Shown here one piece after another: positions 7,164-13,797 of a stretch of 64,000 nucleotides of DNA. Both the position numbers and the translations under genes were made by a program. Numbering within the stretch: position 1 is the first letter of the stretch; the number at the start of each line of letters is the position of its first letter. The stretch is from JAWXUK01 sp044432725 (lineage in GTDB: Bacteria; Bacillota; Clostridia; Oscillospirales; Oscillospiraceae): NCBI GenBank assembly GCA_044432725.1, contig JAWXUL010000014.1, forward strand, positions 1 through 64,000. Direction: 5' to 3'. The notes under the pieces were generated by a model. The model did no database searches and was not told where the DNA came from. It worked only from the letters and a program-made list of their open reading frames with translations.

Positions 7164-9167
7164 ATGGTACGAAAAAAGAAGGACAACACAGTCGTCGGCG
7201 AAGTCATTAAAATACTTTTTGTTGCCTTACTGCTGATCAATTCCCTTGCTGTGGCTTTTATCATGAACTACAGCTCAGCACAAATGTTAGAAGCAGAAGA
7301 ACTTTACATCACCGAGGTGGTTTCTAATATTTCCAGTACAATCGAAACCACTATGCACGAATATTATACAATCACAGAACTCCTTGCCATGAATCAAACC
7401 ATACGTACTGTGTTAAGGGAAAGCAGTCCTTCCAACAAGATGGAGGATCATCCTTACATCTCTACAGTGCAAGCAGAGCTCACAGAAATCACCAATAAAT
7501 TTCAAGGGGACGTAGAGTTGATTGCCATTTTGTCTGTGGCACAAGATTCTTTTATCACAAACTCAGGCTATACCTCTGACCCTGGAACTTCTATGAACTC
7601 TCGCCCTTATTATACTGCCATCACAGAGAAGAAAACAGTGTTGACAGAACCTTATGTAGACATTATAACAGGTCATATGGTGGTAACCATTGCAACCCCT
7701 GTCTATGGAGACAATGGGGCAGTAATCGGTGGGATTATTTTGGATCTAACCATTGATTTTGTCAATGATTTGGTGACAGCTTTTGGTGATTCTGGTACCA
7801 CTTGGGTGGTAGATAGCAGTAATACCATCATTGCTCACCCCAACACCTCTTATGTTGGTAGTGATTACAAAAGCGCAGGCGCAAGTGGTTCTGCCTTAGA
7901 GCAAGAACTGAATAACCCTTCAGGGCAACTAATCGAATATGATAGCAGTGGTACCACACGGGTGGGGTCTGTGGACACCATATCCAAACTAAATTGGAAA
8001 TTAGTGGCTGGTCTGGATAAAAGCGAATACGAAGGTAGCGCCAACGATTTGGCTCGTGTCTTGGTGGTCATACAATGCCTTTCTTCTTTGGGTGCCTTGC
8101 TCGTTTGTGGTCTTGCTTTGTACAAACGTTTGAAACCTTTGGATGACGTGAATGAAGCCATGTTCCAAATTTCTCAAGGGAACTTGAACCATAAAGTGAA
8201 TTTTCACAGCAACAATGATATCGGTGAACTTTGCACCAATTTACGTCTGACCATGCAGAATCTTTCTCTTTATATCGCAGAAATCAAAGAAAATCTGGCC
8301 GCTTTTGGGAAGGGCGATTTTACAAGACAAAGCGACGCTGACTTTTTGGGAGAGTTCCATGAAATCCAAAATTCCACAGAACATTTTGTGGAATTGATTA
8401 GCAATACACTGGAATCCTTGAAAGGCACAGTGGAACAAGTGTCCGAAGGCGCAAGCTATGTGGCAAAGGGCGCACAAAGTCTTGCTGAGGGTTCTGCAGA
8501 GCAATCAGCAAGCGTAGAAGATTTGAATAAATTCATTACAGACATTCAAGTTCAAATTCGAGAAAATGCTGTGAATGTCACATCAGCCAATGATACAGCC
8601 CACATCATCTCCAGAGAGCTGACCACCAGTAATACCAAAATGGATGAAATGATGCGAGCCATGGAAAAAATTAATGAACGAAGTGAAGCAATCACCAAAA
8701 TTATAAAAACCATTGAAGATATCGCCTTTCAAACCAATATCCTTGCCTTGAACGCTGCAGTGGAAGCAGCAAGAGCCGGCAATGCAGGAAAAGGCTTTGC
8801 TGTTGTGGCAGACGAAGTGAGAAGCTTGTCCAGCCGTACCAACGAAGCTGTGAAAAACACAGCACAACTGATTGATGACACCCGCGAAGCAGTCCACGAA
8901 GGGAATGACATTGCTTCTAGCACCATTGAAAATTTGAAGAATGTGACCAGTGAAATTGTTGTCTTTGTAGAGGCGCTAGAGAATATCACAAAAGCTTCTC
9001 AAGAACAAGAAGTAGCCATTCTGGAGATTTATAATGGGGTGGAGAATATGACCTCTGTAATCCAAGGCACCTCTGCAATCAGCGAGGAGTCTGCAGCCAC
9101 TTCAGAAGAACTATCTTCTCAAGCAGAAATCATGCGACAATCCATCGGACAATTTAAACTACATTAA
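7164..9167 (+). CDS. Methyl-accepting chemotaxis protein with dCache sensor
   Basis: 667 residues. I chose ATG 7164 over an upstream in-frame start that overlaps the previous gene, because AAGGAG lies about 11 bases ahead. Order: cytoplasmic basic tail, TM1 (about 15-36), extracellular double-Cache domain (about 40-290; YYTAITEKKTVLTEPYVD and VVTIATPVYGDNGAVIGG are typical), TM2 (about 299-320), HAMP (about 321-375) and the signalling hairpin. The tip is near residues 519-552 (AFQTNILALNAAVEAARAG). It senses small ligands, probably amino or carboxylic acids, and controls CheA. No C-terminal CheR-tethering pentapeptide is present. Confidence 0.95.
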   Translation: MVRKKKDNTVVGEVIKILFVALLLINSLAVAFIMNYSSAQMLEAEELYITEVVSNISSTIETTMHEYYTITELLAMNQTIRTVLRESSPSNKMEDHPYISTVQAELTEITNKFQGDVELIAILSVAQDSFITNSGYTSDPGTSMNSRPYYTAITEKKTVLTEPYVDIITGHMVVTIATPVYGDNGAVIGGIILDLTIDFVNDLVTAFGDSGTTWVVDSSNTIIAHPNTSYVGSDYKSAGASGSALEQELNNPSGQLIEYDSSGTTRVGSVDTISKLNWKLVAGLDKSEYEGSANDLARVLVVIQCLSSLGALLVCGLALYKRLKPLDDVNEAMFQISQGNLNHKVNFHSNNDIGELCTNLRLTMQNLSLYIAEIKENLAAFGKGDFTRQSDADFLGEFHEIQNSTEHFVELISNTLESLKGTVEQVSEGASYVAKGAQSLAEGSAEQSASVEDLNKFITDIQVQIRENAVNVTSANDTAHIISRELTTSNTKMDEMMRAMEKINERSEAITKIIKTIEDIAFQTNILALNAAVEAARAGNAGKGFAVVADEVRSLSSRTNEAVKNTAQLIDDTREAVHEGNDIASSTIENLKNVTSEIVVFVEALENITKASQEQEVAILEIYNGVENMTSVIQGTSAISEESAATSEELSSQAEIMRQSIGQFKLH

Positions 9168-9217
9168 AAGGATTCTATCTAAAAAGAAGAATCTTCACTT
9201 ATGTAAGACAAAAAAAG

Positions 9218-9254
9218 AGTGTCCTAATAGAATGTTAAATTCTATTAGGACACT
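9218..9254 (-). terminator. Bidirectional terminator between receptor and toxin genes
   Basis: AGTGTCCTAATAGAAT pairs perfectly with ATTCTATTAGGACACT around a short loop. The minus-strand product ends in CTCTTTTTTTG, so it mainly ends the toxin-antitoxin transcript. It is followed by a weaker inverted repeat, TTGTGT/ACACAA. Confidence 0.8.
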
Positions 9255-9287
9255 TACATTGTGTGATTTAGACACAATAGATGTGAT

Positions 9288-9563
9288 TTATATTAAGTCA
9301 CTGTGGGAGCCTGTACGAGATAAAGTTAAAAACAACGTATCCCTTTCGATTCGGTAAATCAATACCCAATCTGCTTCAATATGGCAATCTCTATGCCCTT
9401 TCCAGTTCCCTGTCATGGCATGGTCATCGTACTTGTCAGGAAGCTTTTCGCCACTGGCTATTATTTTGATGACTGCTGTTAATTTATCCAAATCCTTATT
9501 CCGTTTTTCCATGCGTTTAACATCACGCAGAAATTTGTTACTGGGTTTCACATGATATCTCAT
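9288..9563 (-). CDS. YafQ-family type II toxin (mRNA interferase)
   Basis: 91 residues, the usual size for YafQ/RelE toxins. The residues expected in YafQ are present: H48 (DDHAMTG), H61 (DCHIE), D65-W66 (ADWVLIY) and H87 (GSHSDL). YafQ cleaves mRNA in the ribosomal A site. The ATG overlaps the antitoxin TGA (ATGA), which couples translation. Type II pairs of this kind are usually autoregulated by the complex. The neighbouring gene is the expected RelB/DinJ-like partner. Confidence 0.92.
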   Translation of the reverse strand: MRYHVKPSNKFLRDVKRMEKRNKDLDKLTAVIKIIASGEKLPDKYDDHAMTGNWKGHRDCHIEADWVLIYRIERDTLFLTLSRTGSHSDLI

Positions 9564-9793
9564 CCTTGTAGAATCTCTTTCATCATCAAATCTACATCTG
9601 TATAAGTTTTACCATAATTTCCAGTACGGATCATTTCTTCCACTTCTTCTAAAGCCTCTTTCGATTCTTCGTTAGGTTCTCTTAAACAAATTGCTTCTTC
9701 CAATAAATCAGACCAAGTGAGTCCTGTTTTGGCAAGTATTTCTTCGCCAACAGCTTTTATGTGTGAATTTAAGAAAATCGTCACCTGTTCCAT
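9560..9793 (-). CDS. RelB/DinJ-family antitoxin
   Basis: 77 residues from ATG 9791-9793, with AAGGA eight bases upstream. The longer open frame to 9913 runs back through the tRNA-Leu gene and is not real. The N-terminal QVTIFLNSHIKAVGEEILAK matches the ribbon-helix-helix strand and first helix of RelB/DinJ, followed by LTWSDLLEEAI. The acidic C-terminal half (residues about 40-77) is the toxin-binding part. It overlaps the yafQ-like gene by four bases. An 8-bp inverted repeat, CAGACAAT/ATTGTCTG, 30 bases upstream could be an operator as well as the tRNA terminator. Confidence 0.9.
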   Translation of the reverse strand: MEQVTIFLNSHIKAVGEEILAKTGLTWSDLLEEAICLREPNEESKEALEEVEEMIRTGNYGKTYTDVDLMMKEILQG

Positions 9794-9816
9794 CTTAACA
9801 CATCCTTTCGAATGTA

Positions 9817-9850
9817 ACAAAACAGACAATCTTCCGAAGAAAATTGTCTG
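9817..9850 (-). terminator. Terminator of tRNA-Leu(GAG), possible antitoxin operator
   Basis: CAGACAAT(9823-9830) pairs with ATTGTCTG (9843-9850), with TTC/GAA inside. On the minus strand it follows the tRNA and ends in TTTTGTT. It lies directly upstream of the antitoxin gene, so the palindrome may also be the toxin-antitoxin operator. Confidence 0.6.
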
Positions 9851-9859
9851 GATTTTTGT

Positions 9860-9945
9860 TGGTACGGCTGACGGGATTTGAACCCGTACACCACTAGGGC
9901 ACAAGCACCTCAAGCTTGCCAGTCTACCAGTTCCAGCACAGCCGT
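9860..9945 (-). tRNA. tRNA-Leu(GAG)
   Basis: 86 bases with CCA. The anticodon stem CAAGC/GCTTG encloses TTGAGGT (anticodon GAG), with a class II variable arm. The acceptor is ACGGCTG/CAGCCGT, so the first pair is A1-U72 rather than the usual G-C. Confidence 0.94.
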
Positions 9946-9962
9946 AAATTTGTTACCTGACT

Positions 9963-9991
9963 ACTATATCACTTTTTCTGTGCTATGTCAA
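9963..9991 (-). promoter_or_regulatory. Promoter of tRNA-Leu(GAG)
   Basis: On the minus strand TTGACA (9986-9991), 17 bases, TATAGT (9963-9968). Confidence 0.78.
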
Positions 9992-10034
9992 TAGCTTTTT
10001 TAGAAAAAATTAAATTATTCACAAGGAAAAAACC

Positions 10035-10063
10035 TTGCATTTTCCCTGCTTTTATGCTATGCT
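10035..10063 (+). promoter_or_regulatory. Promoter of the hemolysin III family gene
   Basis: TTGCAT (10035-10040), 17 bases, TATGCT (10058-10063), followed 37 bases later by the gene with AGGAGG. Confidence 0.65.
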
Positions 10064-10099
10064 ACTATTAGCGTTAGATAACCAAAAGGAGGAATTAAA

Positions 10100-10762
10100 A
10101 TGGTTTCAGTCAAAAAAACCTTTAACCACAAAGCAGCCCTACGTCTTTGGTCAGCCTTAACACACGGCTTAGGGGCACTGTTCGCATTGGTCGGCACCAC
10201 AGTCCTCATCTGTCGTGAAGCTTATACAGGCACCAGCTTGAGCATCGCTGCTTTTGCGGTCTATGGTGCTTCTATGATTTGTCTTTACACAGCAAGTACG
10301 CTTTATCACTCCATCCGTGCCTCAGATGCTTGGCGTATCGCCTTGCGAAAATATGATCACTGCTCTATCTATCTCCTCATTGCAGGAAGCTATACCCCTG
10401 TTTGTATCCTTGCACTGGCAAACACAGTGGGATACACTTTATTTGCTGTGATTTGGTGCTGTGCGTTGCTAGGCATTATTTTAACAGCCATTCGCTTAAA
10501 TATCCCAGCTTGGGTGTCAGCAGTTATTTATCTCGCCATGGGCTGGCTTGCAGTGGTGGCGATTGTGCCCTTGTGGCAAGTGATGTCAGGTCCTGCCATG
10601 GCTTGTTTGCTGCTCGGTGGGGTGTTCTATACCATCGGAGGAGTCCTTTACGCAGTGAAATGGCCTTGCCGAAACAACCCTCGCTTTGGTTGTCATGAAA
10701 TTTTCCACCTTTTCATTTTATGTGGAAGTGTTTGTCATTTTATCATGATGTTTTATTTATAA
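10100..10762 (+). CDS. trhA: Hemolysin III / TrhA-family membrane protein
   Basis: 220 residues with seven predicted transmembrane helices, the normal size for the PAQR/hemolysin III family. The conserved metal-site residues are visible: STLYHS after the second helix, an aspartate in RKYDHCSIYLLIAGSYTP, and the C-terminal HEIFHLF. Members are membrane homeostasis proteins (TrhA, YqfA) despite the name; haemolytic activity should not be assumed. ATG follows AGGAGG by seven bases. It is monocistronic between its own promoter and a strong terminator at 10852. Confidence 0.92.
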   Translation: MVSVKKTFNHKAALRLWSALTHGLGALFALVGTTVLICREAYTGTSLSIAAFAVYGASMICLYTASTLYHSIRASDAWRIALRKYDHCSIYLLIAGSYTPVCILALANTVGYTLFAVIWCCALLGIILTAIRLNIPAWVSAVIYLAMGWLAVVAIVPLWQVMSGPAMACLLLGGVFYTIGGVLYAVKWPCRNNPRFGCHEIFHLFILCGSVCHFIMMFYL

Positions 10763-10790
10763 TGTCCGCTAGGCAAAGGAAAGCTTTGAT

Positions 10791-10840
10791 AGCAACTTGG
10801 AAAAAATGAAGCCTTGTGGCTTAATCTTGTTTCAAGTTGC
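10791..10840. repeat. AGCAACTTG inverted repeat in the trhA 3' region
   Basis: GCAACTTG (10792-10799) pairs with CAAGTTGC (10833-10840), with an inner AAGCC/GGCTT hairpin. AGCAACTTG followed by A-rich sequence recurs twice at 41919 and 41978 in a promoter leader. Confidence 0.55.
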
Positions 10841-10851
10841 TTTATCATCTA

Positions 10852-10885
10852 ATCCTCCTTCTTTTCAGAAGGAGGATATTTTTGC
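10852..10885 (+). terminator. Terminator after trhA
   Basis: ATCCTCCTTC pairs with GAAGGAGGAT around TTTTCA, followed by ATTTTTG. Confidence 0.85.
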
Positions 10886-10926
10886 TGTGAAAAAGCGGGG
10901 TGCGAAAAGAATTTCTAAAATTTCTC

Positions 10927-10955
10927 TTGCTTTTTCAGTGGAAAAGATGTATACT
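10927..10955 (+). promoter_or_regulatory. Promoter of the EAL-HDOD gene
   Basis: TTGCTT (10927-10932), 17 bases, TATACT (10950-10955), with the gene start 31 bases on behind GAAAGGG. Confidence 0.7.
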
Positions 10956-10986
10956 AAAAGTAATTTTTATTTGAAAGGGTGGTCAT

Positions 10987-12189
10987 ATGACAAGAAGATA
11001 TGTGGCACGGCAAATAATTGTAGATAGGCAAGGAAAGCCCTATGCCTATGAACTACTTTACCGAAATTCTGTGGACAACTGCTACCCCAGTGGCACAAAC
11101 CAAGACATCGCCACAAAAGATTTGATCTCTACCTTAAATATAGACTTCAACCTACAAGAGTTGACACTGGGTTGTCAAGCTTTTATCAACTTTCCTCGTG
11201 AAGTGATTTTGTCTGACGCAATCACTTTTGTGGACAAAGACAGCTATGTCATCGAAGTATTAGAAGACGTGAACATTGACGAAGAACTGACACAGCGAAT
11301 TTTTCAGCTGGAAAAAATGGGATATCAATTTGCCATTGATGATTATACAGGAGAACAGGACTTTTCTTCCATTGAAGAAGTTGTTTCTCTGATTAAAGTG
11401 GATATTCAAGAAACATCTGTAGACCAACAAAAAATTATTCTGGCAGAGTTTAAAGACAAAAAGAAAGTGCTTGCCGAAAAAATTGAAAACGAGGAAGAAT
11501 TTCAGCAAGCTTTGGCATTGGGCTATGACTTGTTCCAAGGTTATCACTTTGCAAGACCCACCTTGATTATCCGAGACAGCGTAGGATTCAGCCAATCAGC
11601 CGTGATGATGCTCCTGAAAGAAGTACGTCAAGATGAAGTGGATTTTGACAAAATAGACAGCATTATCAAAGCAGATGCAGGGCTGACATTCCGACTTCTG
11701 GCACGTGGAAACACGGCGCAATTTGCAGGGAAATCTGTCTTTACCACCCCTGCTCAAGTGGTGGTTCGTATGGGGATTGAAGAACTTCAAAAATGGGCAA
11801 CGCTGATGCTCATGCAAGAAACAGCAGAAGAAGGGCAAGAACAAAAATTAGAGCAAGCCTTGCTGCGTGGTCTCTTTATGGAAAGTCTTGCAGTGAAAAT
11901 GGAACCAGAACTGGACAGACAAGAGCGTTATTTTGTCTATTTGAAAGGTCTCTTTTCCATCTTCCCCTCAGAAACAAGAGATGAAATTTTTGCAGCCATG
12001 AATTTCCAAAATAAAGAAGATTTAGAAGACCTAGCTGGTGATTTGCTTTACTTTGTTTATTCCTATGAAATGGGCGACTATGACACAGTCGATATTTATA
12101 TGGAAGAGAAAGAGCTTACCGACGCTGTGGTTTTGGGCTGTTATAAAAGCAGTATTGCCAGTGTAAACCAAACTTTTGCCAAAGCTTAA
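10987..12189 (+). CDS. EAL-HDOD (YuxH-like) signalling protein
   Basis: 400 residues, soluble. Residues 1 to about 195 are an EAL domain with an altered signature: AYELLYR replaces the EAL motif. IEVLEDV, FAIDDYTG, IKVDI, AEKIEN and LFQGYHFARP are still recognisable. Residues about 200-390 are an HDOD domain (MLLKEVRQDE, DAGLTFRLLARGNTAQF, PAQVVVRMGIEELQKWATLMLM). EAL domains hydrolyse cyclic-di-GMP. YuxH-type proteins are often inactive or act as binding platforms, and this one keeps part of the metal site, so activity is uncertain. It sits between chemoreceptor genes and the str operon with its own promoter and terminator. Confidence 0.9.
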   Translation: MTRRYVARQIIVDRQGKPYAYELLYRNSVDNCYPSGTNQDIATKDLISTLNIDFNLQELTLGCQAFINFPREVILSDAITFVDKDSYVIEVLEDVNIDEELTQRIFQLEKMGYQFAIDDYTGEQDFSSIEEVVSLIKVDIQETSVDQQKIILAEFKDKKKVLAEKIENEEEFQQALALGYDLFQGYHFARPTLIIRDSVGFSQSAVMMLLKEVRQDEVDFDKIDSIIKADAGLTFRLLARGNTAQFAGKSVFTTPAQVVVRMGIEELQKWATLMLMQETAEEGQEQKLEQALLRGLFMESLAVKMEPELDRQERYFVYLKGLFSIFPSETRDEIFAAMNFQNKEDLEDLAGDLLYFVYSYEMGDYDTVDIYMEEKELTDAVVLGCYKSSIASVNQTFAKA

Positions 12190-12243
12190 GGCAATCCCCT
12201 GTTATTTTTCTTTTCAAAACTTATAGAATTTTGCTTTTTAAAA

Positions 12244-12276
12244 GTGCTGAATCCTCTTGGAATCAGCACTTTTTTC
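12244..12276 (+). terminator. Terminator after the EAL-HDOD gene
   Basis: GTGCTGA (12244-12250) pairs with TCAGCAC (12263-12269), followed by TTTTTT. Confidence 0.85.
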
Positions 12277-12416
12277 AAGAAGAAATCAGGGGAAGTCCTT
12301 CCACAAAGGAGGGCATGGCTGTTGTAACGCGCCCTATTTAGCTTCTCCCAGTCAGGGTTTTTCTCTCTTGTGAAAGAAACGAAAGATATTTTTCTTAAAA
12401 TAATTCATGAAAACTA
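12277..12416. other. Spacer before the str operon promoter
   Basis: No gene is visible. There are several G/C-rich short complementarities (GGGGAAG with CTTCTCCC; CTTCC with GGAGG), but they lie upstream of the only clear promoter, so I assign no function. Confidence 0.35.
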
Positions 12417-12445
12417 TTGACTTCCCTTCACTTTTGTGGTATACT
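12417..12445 (+). promoter_or_regulatory. str operon promoter
   Basis: TTGACT (12417-12422), 17 bases, TATACT (12440-12445). Initiation near 12452 leaves a leader of about 65 bases before rpsL. Confidence 0.85.
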
Positions 12446-12517
12446 GTCAAATTGTTGTGGTGTATCTTTAAAAATGCATCAAAACAGAATTTTATAACAA
12501 AGGAAAGGAGGAACACT

Positions 12518-12943
12518 ATGCCAACATTTAATCAGCTAGTGCGTAAAGGTCGTGAAAAAACCACGACGAAATCAACCTCACCTGCCCTGCAACACGGACT
12601 AAACACATTGAAAAATCGTGAAACAGATCTGTCAGCCCCTCAAAAGAGAGGTGTTTGTACAGCCGTCCGTACTTCCACACCAAAGAAACCAAACTCTGCA
12701 CTTCGTAAAATCGCCCGTGTGCGTTTGACCAATGGTCACGAAGTCACAGCTTATATTCCTGGTGTTGGTCACAACTTGCAAGAGCATAGCGTGGTCATGA
12801 TTCGTGGTGGACGTGTAAAAGACTTACCTGGTGTGCGTTATCACATCATTCGTGGTACCTTGGATGCCCAAGGTGTTGCCGGTCGTATGCAATCACGTTC
12901 TAAGTATGGAGCGAAGAAACCAAAAGCTGCTACCAAAAAATAA
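12518..12943 (+). CDS. rpsL: Ribosomal protein S12
   Basis: 141 residues from ATG 12518 behind AAAGGAGG; the longer open frame upstream crosses the promoter and is not used. The sequence is canonical S12: PTFNQLVRKGRE at the start, KRGVCTAVRTSTPKKPNSALRKIARVRL, and the decoding loop around HNLQEHSVVMIRGGRVKDLPG. The lysine of TPKKPNSALRK, where streptomycin resistance changes arise, is the ordinary residue, so the protein looks drug-sensitive. It is the first gene of the str operon. The gap to rpsG is unusually long (368 bases). Confidence 0.98.
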   Translation: MPTFNQLVRKGREKTTTKSTSPALQHGLNTLKNRETDLSAPQKRGVCTAVRTSTPKKPNSALRKIARVRLTNGHEVTAYIPGVGHNLQEHSVVMIRGGRVKDLPGVRYHIIRGTLDAQGVAGRMQSRSKYGAKKPKAATKK

Positions 12944-13311
12944 TTTTGTGGTCTAATTTCCGCAAACACAAATTTAACTTCGTTAAATTTGTTTCCTGCG
13001 TTGGAAATAGCTTCGTTGCGAGTCACTTGCAAAAAGCAAGCTCCTCTGACTCAGCGATTTCCGCCTTGGCTTGCGAAAATTATCCTCACAAAATACCTGT
13101 AACAACATCATTATGTTGTACAGATGATTGAAGCAATTTTGGAACAAAAATGTTGACTTGTTCTTCTTTTAGAAGTGCAAGGCAAATGCCTTGTCAGAAT
13201 ATTAATATTCTCTGACAGGCACAAAGGGGCAACATGGTGTCCCAAAACTACGGAATCCATATGGAATTACGAAGTACCAATGAAATCATTTATATGAAGG
13301 AGGGAAGTAAA
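12944..13311 (+). promoter_or_regulatory. Structured rpsL-rpsG intercistronic region
   Basis: 368 bases with no credible gene. Hairpin 1 is AATTTAAC/GTTAAATT (about 12969-12988). Hairpin 2 is GGAAAT (13004) with ATTTCC (13059) and inner AGTCA/TGACT. A compact three-way fold at 13175-13222 has GTGC/GCAC closing two hairpins, AAGGCA-AA-TGCCTT and TGTCAGA...TCTGACA. In E. coli S7 represses the str operon by binding the rpsL-rpsG spacer. An analogous S7 target is plausible here but is inference. Confidence 0.5.
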
Positions 13312-13782
13312 GTGCCAAGAAGAGGAAATGTACCCAAAAGGGAAGTATTGCCCGATCCGCTTTACAACTCCACCCTAGTAACCAAGCTAATCAATAGTAT
13401 TATGCTAGATGGTAAAAAGGGTGTAGCGCAAAAGGTCGTTTATGGTGCCTTTGACATCATTAAAGAAAAAACAGAGCAAGAACCTATGGAGGTTTATCTC
13501 CAAGCAATGGAAAACATCATGCCAGCCCTAGAAGTCAAGGCTCGTCGTGTCGGTGGTGCCACTTATCAAGTGCCTATCGAAGTACGTCCTGACCGTCGTC
13601 AAACACTAGGTCTTCGTTGGTTGACTCTCAACGCTCGTAAGCGTGGAGAAAAAACCATGCGTGGCCGTTTGGCTGGGGAATTGATGGACGCAGCCAATAG
13701 CCTAGGTGGTGCTGTGAAAAAACGTGAAGATACTCACAAAATGGCAGAGGCAAACAAAGCTTTTGCACATTATCGCTGGTAA
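13312..13782 (+). CDS. rpsG: Ribosomal protein S7
   Basis: 156 residues, the standard S7 length, from GTG 13312 with AAGGAGGG eight bases upstream. The longer frame to 13234 overlaps the structured spacer and adds nothing S7-like. Diagnostic segments are PRRGNVPKREVLPDPLYNS at the start, AQKVVYGAFDIIKEKT, ALEVKARRVGGATYQVP and the MAEANKAFAHYRW end. S7 nucleates the 30S head by binding the 3' major domain of 16S rRNA and is the classical translational repressor of this operon. fusA follows after 15 bases. Confidence 0.98.
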   Translation: MPRRGNVPKREVLPDPLYNSTLVTKLINSIMLDGKKGVAQKVVYGAFDIIKEKTEQEPMEVYLQAMENIMPALEVKARRVGGATYQVPIEVRPDRRQTLGLRWLTLNARKRGEKTMRGRLAGELMDAANSLGGAVKKREDTHKMAEANKAFAHYRW

Positions 13783-13797
13783 GTTAGGAGTACAGAT

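Noticed and set aside
12946..13131. A 61-codon plus-strand frame in the rpsL-rpsG spacer.
   Set aside because: It overlaps two hairpins, has no ribosome site and breaks the expected operon; the spacer is better read as structured RNA.
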